In this document: positions 40,481 through 52,100 of the stretch, piece after piece
How the letters are laid out: the number at the start of each line of letters is the position of its first letter
How positions within the stretch are numbered: the first letter of the stretch is position 1
NCBI GenBank assembly: GCA_028753945.1
Contig: JAPNXP010000008.1
Coordinates: 3,720,001-3,784,000 of the forward strand
DNA: 64,000 nt
Reading direction: 5' to 3'
DNA from: Hexactinellida sp. DTS-2022
Taxonomy: Eukaryota > Porifera > Hexactinellida
Made by a program: the position numbers and the translations under genes
The notes under the pieces: model-generated
Databases searched by the model: none
What the model saw: only the letters and a program-made list of their open reading frames with translations
What the model was told of the DNA's origin: nothing

Positions 40481-40559
40481 ACAAGGTGTTGAGGAATTGA
40501 TGTCCTATTCTAGGAAAACCTATTAATCTGATTGGACATCAAATTCTTAACACCTTGTA
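40481..40559. repeat. 79-bp hairpin just inside the left TIR
   Basis: Ends ACAAGGTGTTGAGGAATTGA and its near-complement (CAAATTCTTAACACCTTGT) pair over about 25 bp around a loop of about 28 bp. It lies about 190 bp before the transposase start codon, so it may be part of the element's promoter or 5' leader. Confidence 0.7.
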
Positions 40560-40752
40560 CTAACTAATCACCACTTGTTCGTTATGAATTGTTGTGCTTC
40601 AATCATTATAGATTGGCTCATCTATAGTGATTGAATAAAGTATAAATATGACATACTATGCCCTTACTATATTATTTTAGTCATCATTTTATCTTTTCAT
40701 AATTCGTACAGCTTGTTTTTCTCCTTATTTACACTCACATCAATTTTACAAA

Positions 40753-43700
40753 ATGGAGGCAAACTCTGGTCCCTCTTCTTCAGGTAACGATTATTTAAAT
40801 CTACTTTTAGTTATATATTCTTGATATTATTTACCTCTAATCTTTGCAAATACTAGTAAAAATACTAGTCTCGTTATTTTAGTACAGTATAAGCTCTCTC
40901 ATTCGAACCTCGTTAATAAACGTATCTTATTTATTATTTGTAGACGGTATATTCATTCTACTTTGTATATATACTCACGGCTAAGGATCCCCTAAAAAAT
41001 ATTTCTAAATCGATTATTTCTAAGTAATATGATAAGTCTGCTATCAATATAACCGAGAGCTCGTATCTAGCTATCTTACTTAGGCTACATTGACACCCGA
41101 AACCATGTTGCTAAAAAATGACCCCTTGTTTCATTAAACAATTTTTTTTAAAAATTAGCCGCCCGGTGTTCACTCTAGCATCTGTAAAACATATATTTTA
41201 AGGGTGCTCTGTACTGATATTTTGACACCCGACGACCTAATGTTTTTATTGCGTTTTTGGATAGTACTAATATATCTAAGATATCCCTGAAAATATTAGA
41301 GTTCTACTATGTATATATCCTTAGTTATGAACTAGACAATGTCAATATAGGCCTAATCCATACTAGCCAAATATTTACAAAAAAATTTTATGTTAGTTTT
41401 TAGCGCGAAACATGTCAATTATAAAATATACCTGAGTCAATACTCAATGTTTTAAATCGAACCGAAATATGCTTTTTCTTTAATCTACTCTATGTTATTG
41501 TCATTTTTGTGAAATTGGTCAAAAAAAAACCACTATTTTTCATTAAAAGTATACTAATTCAATTTTTTTGTATTATATTGCCAAAACTGCCCGCTTTTAA
41601 AACATGCGCCTACATATACTGAGCATTTTAAAAAAAAGTTTGACTTTCTAGAATAAAAATTCTCTTTTTTACATCCATATGCCCAAATGGTCTTTTTTTA
41701 CACCTTCATAATTAGCATTTAATTAATTTGTGTCGAAGTGGCTGAGTCCAGAATATGAAAGTGCGAGGAAAAGGAGTTCCTAAACTGCATAAAATAGATA
41801 ATGTCATTTGAAATTGAATTAGACTATTTTTAGAAATTTAGAGCTAAGCTCTATCTCATTTGGATCAGAAGTTGGATTTTTGTCAGCTTTTTAACATATT
41901 GCCACTTTGACACCACCATATTTGGGCATTTGAAATCAGAACACATCATTCGAATTATAATATAATCCCAAAAGTTTATCCAATGAGTAAGAAATAGTAT
42001 CATGATGTGACTAGAATTTTAGAGCTAGTCTCTGCTGTCCAGAGATCAATAGTTACAAAATTTGCTTCGTCATCAAAATTGGGCACATCAAATTACCATA
42101 TATGGTCATGTTAAAAAGTGTGACACCTAGAGTCCTAAAATGTATTATAAACGTATAGAAAGTCAGGTATTTACAGTATTTTCTAATGCCTATGATCATT
42201 TTATCTCAAAGCGTTTCTGAAATATCAACAGGTGTGAAATGTCAGATTTTTTGCCCCCTTCTGTGGCCCAAAAGTCCATAACTTATCGAATAATGATTGG
42301 ATCGTGTTGTGTAACGTCTCATTTTATGCACAAATGCTATTTCCATATTTGTATTACCAATTTGGTGTTTTATATAATACTTTATTTGATATTTGAGGGC
42401 CTTGAGGTGTGAAAATATGACAAAACAGACAAAACCATAGTCATAAATTGGTCATAACTCATGATATATTATTGTAAAAGTGTTGAAAACAAATGCTACG
42501 CATAGATAAGAAGCTGGCGCATTTTTATGAAGAATAACAGAATTATTCTGCTGTCCAATTTCCCACAGTAATATATGATCACCGGGTACTTGCATACCCT
42601 TCATATTCTTTTATGCCCCTAATTTCCTAATTTTTGACATATTCCTGAACTTTTTGACGTGAACCTGTATATTTTGACCTGTAGATTCCGAAATTTTTAA
42701 TTTTGGGAACAATATATGGCAGTGTAGAATTTTATCACCTCTTTTGATGTAGAAATTCGGAAAAATTCGTGGGCCGAAGCCTTAGAATGCTTATAAAACC
42801 AAAAATAATAATCAGAAAGTCAAAAAATTTCTCTGGGGTAACACATGATGCATCCTCAGACCCTTGAACTAGAATTGAAAATTTTTTCTTCTAACATTTT
42901 ATAACGATTGTTTAGTGCACGACTGCGTTTTATGATTATTTTGAAAAAATGCCCTTTAGCATCGTTTCTTCTGCAAAAATAAATAAAATAAAAATTATTA
43001 CTGAGAGGAAATAGTCTCATAATAATATGTTCAAAAATTCAAAAAGATTCAACAATTTTTGAAAAAATGTCATGCCCATATAAGGAAGTCGACGTCTTAT
43101 TTTATTAAAAAACACCATCTTGATTGAAAATTAAGAAAAAAAAAATCATAGAAGTCAATCTCTATCTCATCAAGAGTATTCCTAGTAGTAAATTATGCAA
43201 TTCTGAGATTCACCGTGAACGCCCGAATATCAATACAGATTACCCTTAACTATGTACTATCTAACTATGTTTCAAACTGATGTACATTTAATTGGTTTTA
43301 ATTTAGATTCAGAACAATTAATCAAATCACCCATTGTATATTGATAATATTGACGACATATCAAATGCATAAGTTTCCTGAAAATATTTTTATTGTGAAG
43401 AGTTGTTTTAGTGTTTGAATATAACAACTATGAATTGTCTCGAGCGTGACAGAGAGCTTTTAGCGCTATTGTCTATGCAACAATTTCGAAATCATGAATA
43501 ATTTTGAAATATGATGATTTTCCACTAATTCCATCTAGTCACTGCTGTAATAATTATTGAAACTTGAAAGTATACATGAATTTACAAAAACTCAAGACGG
43601 GATGGGGGTATGCTTCTTCTGGTACATATGTGAAAAATATTCCATGTACGTAATAGAATGTTGATGTTAATTACTCCTTAATTCACCATTTATTCATTTT

Positions 43701-46700
43701 TAATAGATGATGAAGCTATTTCATCCTCAAATATTCACCTTTCCGAAAGATTCTTAAGTGCGCTTTTCAAATTAGGCGATAATATTCAAGAGATTGAATC
43801 ACAATTAAAGCTTTGCAATTGGCGAAAACATGATTCTATCTGGGGAAAACTGTCAAAATTATTATTCCAGAGAAATCGCAAGCAGCTTCGTCAAAAGATC
43901 ATGCTTTTGTGGCACAAGAACCATTACGGAGTTAGATCACGATTTGAATCTAGCTTTTCGCTGCATAAACATGATTCTACAAAGGTTAGCTTTCTAGTCA
44001 GTATCGAAATTAAAAATTTGCATACTAGTGGATTTAAGTTTCCTAAAAATTCAGATAGGTTCGAGCTAGATAACATGGACGAATTTTCAATAATTGGACA
44101 CGAAACTGTCAGATGCTCTGTTGATTATCCTACTAATTCATTAACTTGTTCAAAAGAAGAGTTAGCGATAATTCCTGATGCATTTGGTAATCAAACTTTG
44201 CATGAAAATTTATTTACTGAAACAGCAGTTGGAGCAAGTTATGTAATACAGCCTCGTATTCTAAGAAAAGAGAATTTGGAGGGTTACTCGACAAATCTCA
44301 AACAAATCGTTTTAAGTTTTGAAGAATGGGAAAAAATTAGACCACAATTCGGTGGTAAAAACTTGCACTCCGAGTGGACTAACATTATTAGCAAAAAAAT
44401 TGAATTTTTCAACCCATTATGTGTTTTGAAATTTTCCTACCACAGAATTAATCTAAAATCAAATCGACGAGATTGCCACTTTGTGTTGGCTGAGGGAAAG
44501 TGTAAATTCGAAAACTGTATTACATTCAGACTCTGGATTAAATCGGAACCAGAAGGTATGAATGATGTCATAGTTAACTTCCTTACATATGGCTCTATTT
44601 CAAACCAGCACAATGATAACGAAACAGCGTTTAGCCGTCACCTATCTGGAGAAATTAGACAGGAAGTAAGCACCGAATTATCCAAGTCTTCCCCTATTAA
44701 TTGTTATTACGAACAATTCAATGAATCCAAAAATTTATTTGCCGCTAAACATGGAAATTTCAACAATTTACATTCGCAAGCTCTCTTACGGAAAATAAAA
44801 GCTGAGCATTTATCTAAAGAAAGGTATGATTGTGATATGTGGTTGGATGTTGTGGGTACCAAGAGAACATATGACGCTGCTATAAATGGAAATGTAATTC
44901 ATGGTTATATTCAAACATTAGTGAGAGAACCAGTAATAATTCATATGTTTAGTGAGGAGCAAATACTTATTCTAAAACACTTTGATTTAAGGAAAATATC
45001 CTTACATCTAGATGCAACTGGTTCAGTCGTTCGGAAGATTGACAAACACCAAAAAGCTTTTCTTTACTACGCATTAACCATTAGACACCCAGATGCTAAA
45101 ACCAGCCCTGTACCCCTCGCAGAAATGTTGAGTAGCGATCATACAAATATTGAGATATCACATTTTTTGAATAAATGGCTATATTGTGTTAAATCTGTAA
45201 TACATAAAAACTTTGCTCCAAATCATGTAGAAATAGATTTCAGTTGGGCCATGATTCATAGCACTTGCCAAAGTTTCAATCATCAGAATCTGGAAGGCTA
45301 CCTTAACGTTTGCTGGGAAATGAATAAACGTTCTTGTTCTGTGATCTATCCAAAAACAGTAATCCATATATGCTCCGCTCATATTATGCATCGATTTAGC
45401 CACAAACTGAACTATACATTGAGGGCAGATAAAGAAACAAAAAGAAGAATACTATTTGTAATGGCTCGTCTTATTAACTCTGTGTCATTAAAAGAAATTG
45501 ATTCATTATTTTTCGCATTATGTATTTCTGTTGCTGCCAAAAAATTATATCCTGAAGTTCAACAGTATATCAGTGTATTGGAAAAGGCGATTAATTATGA
45601 TGAAGATCAGATAGATATGGAAATAGAATATCTTGCAGAATTAGATGAGGAACTTCCTAACGAATTAGGAGATAGTCTAACCTATAAGAGTAAATCACCC
45701 TTTGGAAGACATTTCGAAAATATCCTCACTACATGCCAGGCTTTGGTTAATCAGTTTGAAATTAAACATAGAGGATCGACTAAACTCCAAGATAATTTTT
45801 TCTATCTCCCTAAATTTCCTACATTTTTAACAACTCATTATATGCCGATTTGCCCCTTATGGACTGGTTTTATTCTTGCCATTTTTTTGCCTGAACAAAG
45901 CACGACTTGTAGATGTTCAAATGCAATAGTGGAAAATTGGATGAAAATAGTCAAACACAACATCTTAACTAAGGAAGTAAAACTTAGACCAGCGGACTTC
46001 ATCAGAAAAATCCGAGAAGGTATTCATGGAAGAGTAAATGCTTTTGATTTTGCATTTACTACAATAAGTGCCAAAATTCAATGCAGAAAGAGACGATCTT
46101 GCAAAAAAAGTGATTCTCATGCAGAAGAAATTTGGTGTAGGAGAAAAAAAGCAAAAAAAAGTTACTTCAATCCAAGTAAATTATCTGAATCTGCATTATT
46201 AGAGCCTTCCAATAGAAAGTATCGATCAACAATTAATGACAAATCCACACATCCTGGGAAAGTTATCCAGCTTTTGCCAAACAAAGATGCAGTTGTTTCA
46301 AGTGAAGACAGAAGTCCATCAGTGAAGGAAGAAGATGGAATAACATATTATCCTCAGGGGGAATTTATTCCAGTTGACTCAAAATGGCAAAAGGATAAAT
46401 GCAAAATGTTGAAGATGACATTTATTATTGGTATTCTATCGGAAGATCAATCAACAGAGAAGAAATTAGATATTAGGCGATTGGCACCTTCTAAAGAAAA
46501 GAGGATTTCACCCGATGGAAACTGCTTGTTCAGTTCCCTGAGCTATGTGATTACAGGAACAGATTGTTTTCATAAAGAAATCAGAGAAAATCTGCTTGAA
46601 AATATGAAAGGGCAATATAAGGATATTTGCACAAATTATTGTTGCTCACATTATGAATTATTACCAGAATACAGATGCCACTCAGTGGATGATTATATCA

Positions 46701-46972
46701 CAAAAAGTAAAATACACTTACTTGGATCATGGGGTACGGATATGGAAATATTTCTCGCAGCACAAATATTAACAACCGACATATTTGTCTATAGAGACAC
46801 TCTTCAATGTTGGAATAAGTTTTCCGGGTATGGATTCAACAACAAAAAGGATGTACATAGATTGACCTCTAAAAGGATTTATCTGAGGTTACATCATGAC
46901 CATTTTCAACCCGTACTCAAAGTTGATAAAGTAGAAAATTGTAGAATTTTCGAAGATTTGCAGTGCTTATGA
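40753..46972 (+). CDS. MULE transposase fused to an OTU cysteine protease domain (two exons)
   Basis: Exon 1 is 40753-40783 (31 nt, MEANSGPSSS) with donor GGTAAC. Exon 2 is 43707-46972, acceptor TTTTTAATAG, phase 1; 1,098 aa. The frame is open for 64 codons before the first internal ATG at 43901, which supports the splice. The central domain has LHLDATG (Asp446), VEIDFSW (Asp521), the C..H motif HICSAHIMHRF and a CRC..AIVENW segment, as in MULE DDE transposases with a C2H-type zinc site. A lysine-rich linker (KKSYFNPSKL) leads to the OTU domain at about 940-1090: SPDGNCLFSSLSY with Asp947 and Cys950, and LHHDHFQPV with the catalytic His1076. OTU proteases cleave ubiquitin chains. The 2.9-kb intron could also hide regulatory DNA. 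Confidence 0.88.
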
Positions 46973-47100
46973 TGAAAAAGAACTGAAACCTAGCACCAAG
47001 AATGTTCCAATGATTTAGTTTAGAAATCTCTAAAGATTAGTGTAACATGTTTTCTATTTAGTATACTATTCCTTACTGTATTACTAACAATAATTATATA

Positions 47101-48331
47101 ATTTTGCAACGTCATTGTGGGAAGAGTAGGTGTGATATGTGTTAACAATTGAATAATTGAAAAGCACCATACTGACTGAAGGGGGCTGCCAAATTTCAGA
47201 TGAATCGGATGGGAAATGAGTAGTTTATTAAGGGCGAAGTTGTGCTCAATATTGCCTATGGGGAATTTGTATTAGAAATTTTGCAACGTCATTGTGGGAA
47301 GAGTAGGTGTGATATGTGTTAACAATTGAATAATTGAAAAGCACCATACTGACTGAAGGGGGCTGCCAAATTTCAGATGAATTGGATGGGAAATGAGTAC
47401 TTTATTAAGGGCGAAGTTGTGCTCAATATTGCCTATGGGAATTTTGTATTAGAAATTTTGCAACGTCATTGTGGGAAGAGTAGGTGTGATATGTGTAAAC
47501 AATTGAATAATTGAAAAGCACCATACTGACTGAAGGGGGCTGCCAAATTTCAGATGAATCGGATGGGAAATGAGTAGTTTATTAAGTGCGAAGTTGTGCT
47601 CAATATTGCCTATGGGAATTTTGTATTAGAAATTTTGCAACGTCATTGTGGGAAGAGTAGGTGTGATATGTGTTAACAATTGAATAATTGAAAAGCACCA
47701 TACTGACTGAAGGGGGCTGCCAAATTTCAGATGAATCGGATGGGAAATGAGTAGTTTATTAAGGGCGAAGTTGTGCTCAAATTTCGCTGCTGGAATTCGC
47801 TGCTAACTTCACACTCGTCATATTGTCCCACTTCATGCACAACACTAGTTCAATCATTGCAAACAATTTTACATGGGCGAAAATTAACGTAATATGATAC
47901 ACACGTAGCTTATAGCATATACGTAGTGTTTAACAATTTAATCAAATTCCACTCGATTCCACTATTCAGTCAGCCCCCGTTTTTCCACCATTTTCCACCA
48001 TTTTCCACCATTCAGTCGTTTTCCACCATTTTCCACCATTCAGTCGTTTTCCACCATTTTCCACCATTATCCACCATTCAGTCGTTTTCCACCATTTTCC
48101 ACCATTCAGTCGTTTTCCACCATTTTCCACCATTTTCCACCTTTCAGTCGATTTTTAGAAATTCCACCACTTTCCACCATTCAGTCATTTCGACGAAAAT
48201 TCAGAAATTCCACCATTTTCCACCATTTTCCACCATTTTCCACCATTCAGTCAAGTAGTTTTCCACCATTTTCCACCACTCTCGGATGTTTTCCACCATT
48301 TTCCACCATTTTCCACCATTCAGTCAGACCC
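47101..48331. repeat. Right terminal inverted repeat of the MULE
   Basis: The inverse of the left TIR. The inner array 47101-47781 holds 3.85 monomers of 177 bp (starts 47101, 47278, 47455, 47632). A unique segment to about 47947 follows, then the 10-bp satellite read as TTTTCCACCA with CATTCAGTC spacers to 48331. The frame open across the satellite (47926-48258) is repeat, not a gene. Confidence 0.92.
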
Positions 48332-48340
48332 CTCGGTATA
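48332..48340. repeat. 9-bp target-site duplication, right copy
   Basis: CTCGGTATA, identical to 38729-38737. Confidence 0.93.
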
Positions 48341-49193
48341 TGCATATGAATATATCATATAACTATATAATACATTATTGAAGTATATTTCGCTACTATT
48401 ATGGTACGAGGGATTGTTCTAATAAATGTATACGAACATAACTTAGCTTTATTTTGTTTCAACAACTTACATAGGGTTGTATAAGTTGAGTTTGCTTATT
48501 TTTTAAGCCTCTCGATTATGAACACAATTTCTGATCACTGAATGTTTCATAATAAAAGAACCTGCCTGTACTTGATATTGCAATTAATTTCGTTAGACTA
48601 TAAGTTAACGTTGGGGACTTATGTACAATAATGGAAAAAGGCTAATTTGCTATAACGCGAACCCTTGAACCCCATTGGAATATAGAATGGTAAAGACTTT
48701 ATATTATAATCATTTTCGAATATAACAGAAGAAGTTCACCTGTATGAGGTCCTAAACAATGAATAAAGAAGTCATTAGTCTACATAACTGTTAGCTGTTA
48801 GCCATTCTAAAATAGAGCAAAAGAACTTGATACTTTAAAGGATAGTTATATACCAGCAGGTGCTTCTGCCTCTGTAATGGCTGCTATTGCATTCTCAGTT
48901 TTCTATTCAGTTTCTATTTAGCTACAGAGCCTATACTGTTCTATACAAATCTATATTCATTTGACGAGCCCTGCCTAAGGCTGCCTTATGCTCAATAAAT
49001 TGTCTAGAAAATATATTTGCCTATTCCCTTGAATATCTACTGAGTTTATCAACCATGAAACTTAATTTAATTATATGCGATACACTGTGTGATTATAACC
49101 GTAGTCAACTAACTGAGCCACAGGAATGTCACAGCAGTTTGTATTACCAATTAGCAATAAGTTACAGAGAGTATATCCAGTGTAGAGAGAGAG
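48341..49193. other. Intergenic region; likely original WAVE upstream DNA, with half a MITE
   Basis: Before the transposon landed, this DNA lay next to the WAVE start codon, so it should contain the ancestral promoter shared by WAVE and the divergent V-ATPase a gene. At about 48453-48568 is the right-hand part of the GCTTATTGTGAAC MITE family (ends AAGAACCTGCCTG then TAC). No gene seen. Confidence 0.55.
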
Positions 49194-52100
49194 ATGGGTT
49201 CGTTATTTCGGTCCGAAGAGATGTCGCTAGCACAGCTCTTCCTGCAGTCAGAGGCGGTGTACGCCTGTGTCAGAGAGCTAGGGGAGCTGGTAAGCAGTAC
49301 TGTGTTTTGTATTATATTGTTATAGTATAGTGTATTATTTGATTGGTGTTTGTCTGTTATATAGGGGAAAGTGCAGTTCAGAGATGTGAGTTAATTAGTC
49401 ATAGCAGTATTGTATAAAATACAGATTAATTAATATCCATTCCGGTAGCTAAATCCCGCTGTGAGTGCTTTCCAGAGAAAGTTTGTCAATGAAGTCAGGC
49501 GGTGTGACGAGATGGAAAGAAAGTTGAGTGAGTTTAAAATTCTATTTCTATCCATCTCTAGCTTTATAACCAGTTTCTAACTAACCACCTCTGTTTAGGG
49601 TTCTTTGCTAAAGAGGTGGAGAGGTCGGGTCTGACGCCGCAGCCCGCTTCCCTAGACATCAGGGCACCAGACCCTCCGGTTATGATAGACTTAGAGGTCA
49701 GATTATAAACAGTACATTTCCAATACAATCACTATTAATAATCGCATACGTATACTAGTATAATTAATATACAATGCATAATGAGTTGCCTCGCTTCAGT
49801 ACAGTTTCCATAGACTGATCCTCTTATCCCTGCTGCAGACTGCCAGGACATTCTCCCCCCCGTCCGTCCCGTAGTCTCCCTGATACAAGGTGTCCTCGTG
49901 GAACCTTAGCTGCACCAGCGGCTTCAGACTCTTCCAGCTGATCGCGTGCACACACCCACTGGTGGTCCCACAGGCCAGCAGCTTCCGGTCTCCTCTCAGT
50001 CGAACGAAGCTCACGCTGCTGTCTAGTTTAACGTCGATAGAATCGTGCAGCAGAATATCCTCTCCGTCTCTCCTCTTGACTCTAAACACGGCCAGGGTTC
50101 CTTCCATGCCCCCGAGAATTCCCATCATGCGTGTCTCGTCGAATTCCATTACACAGATCTGGTCACCAAGCAGGCTATTCACACAGAACAGCACAGTTTG
50201 TGTGTCCAAACTCCAAACTAGGATCGCATCTTCTAGATACGCGGCTACTACTATTATATCGCTACCGGAGTGAGGCTCTCTGTTTCTGTCCAGGATTTTG
50301 AGCGCAGTGCACTCCTTAGCTTTCCCCTCCGTCTTAAGCACCGTACTCTCTGCGGCCTGTCGGTACTGCTGCTCCAGCTTTATGACGCGTACACTGGAGT
50401 ACTCGGCTGTGGGCATACACAGCAGGCAGGAGCCTTCTGCCAGTGGGAGCGTGGAGAAGTTACAGAAGGTGTATTGCTCTTGTTTTATGCTCGCTACTGG
50501 CTCCGCCCTCTCTTCCGAGATGTTCCACACGCACAGCAACTGGTCCTTCCCCTGCACAACAAATATATTCCATAATTACACATTTATACAGTGAAACTTC
50601 CTATACGGAACCTAGGTTTTTGTTAAAGTACTTAATACGAGGATTGGGAAAAGCCTTTCCTATCATGTTCCGTATAAGAGGTTGCCATATGCAAATTCGC
50701 TAAATCTTACATAAGTAATAGCAGTTGCCCCGTCAACTGCCTCAACTTGTAGTATCGCTTTCCCCGCGTGTACCGTCTGATTCCATAGCGCCCTCTTGGT
50801 TGCTATGGACACTAGCCACAGCTCTCCCGCTGACCCGCCCGCCAGCAGACACGGGCTGTCTCCCACGCGCAGGAACCTCAGGCACTGCGCCACGCCTCCC
50901 AGCCTCAGTGTGTAGTACGGGCGAGGCTGCTCTCCCCCTACACTAGCGCACATTCTAATACGGATATAGTGCATGCCGGGTATAAGAACATCTTAGGGAA
51001 CTGCGTATAATGTTCTTATAACCGGCATACATATTATAGGCGTATATGGCAACCGTTTTCAGTAGAGTGTTCTTATAACCGACATGTTCTTATAAACGGC
51101 ATAAATAATATAGGGGTATATGGCACCGTTTTCCAGCAGAGTGATCTTATATCCGGTATCTACAGTATAGTGTGTTTATGTTATTGTATTTATTTCAGAA
51201 TGAGTTCGAACAGCTGGAAGCTCAGGTTAAAGACATTGAGTCGCACAGGGAGCAGCTGCAGAAGAACCTGATAGACCTTGTGGAGTTAAAACATGTGCTA
51301 CTCAATGCACAAGTAGACTTTGAACACGTGAGTAAATACTTTTGTTTAAATCCACACTCCATACACATTATGTTTTAGGAGTTTAGCATTCAAGTTGTAA
51401 CCATGGATAAGTATAATTACGAATAAGGAAATTGATATTTTATGAGATTGAGTGTAACCAATGCTTTAGGATTTTAATATAAACTGATACTTACAATGCA
51501 CTTACCTTGTTCTCCTAATACTTTATCCTAACTCTATGCAATAATGGTTTCCCTTATGGGTATGTTACATTTTACATCTTCAACCGTCTGTTATACTAAA
51601 TCTACACACTACACATATACTATATTCTAAAGCGTTATTCTAAACTTGAGATTGAATTTAATTAATTAATTACCTTGACAACTATAATTACCCTTCTATT
51701 AGGCTGAGAGAGAAACTTCTATACAGCGATCTGGGAGAGACGATCTACAGCAAGGTTAGCGTGTTAGATTACAGTCTCTTGTTAGATTACAGAACAAAAT
51801 ATTACACCTTATTAATATAATGCTTTTCGGACAAACGCACAAATTGGGAAAATTCTCCTCTTGACTATTTGATTATTTATGATATACACGTGACAACTGA
51901 AGTGTGTCTCATTACCATACACTATACGCTGTCTAATTAGGTCTCATTGATAATGGAGCCGAGACTGAGGAAGAAGTTGCTGCTGCGAAACCTACTCGAG
52001 TTAATCTAGAGTGAGTTATGATAATAGTATTTGTATGGAAAAGAAACAGTACTCTATAGTATTAATTAATTAAAAAACTTACTGTTAATAATTTAATATT

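Larger units (their letters stand above)
38738..48331. mobile_element. Complete Mutator-like (MULE) DNA transposon encoding an OTU-bearing transposase
   Basis: A 9,594-bp element flanked by a perfect 9-bp duplication, CTCGGTATA. The ends are inverted: GGGTCTGACTGAATGGTGG at the left and its complement at the right. Terminal repeats are long, 38738-40312 (1.58 kb) and 47101-48331 (1.23 kb). Each has an outer 10-bp satellite block, a unique segment and an inner array of 177-bp monomers. The interior carries one gene in plus orientation (40753-46972). A 9-bp duplication and long inverted repeats are Mutator hallmarks. Near-identity of repeat copies and an unbroken gene suggest recent movement. 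Animal MULE clades such as Phantom are the likely relatives, but I could not test this. Confidence 0.93.

Noticed and set aside
43901-46972. ATG at 43901 as the transposase start
   Set aside because: The frame is open for 64 more codons upstream to a good 3' splice site, and exon 1 with ATG at 40753 has the right phase.
47926-48258. 110-codon open frame with a repetitive protein
   Set aside because: It reads straight through the 10-bp satellite of the right TIR; the periodic sequence has no stops by construction.
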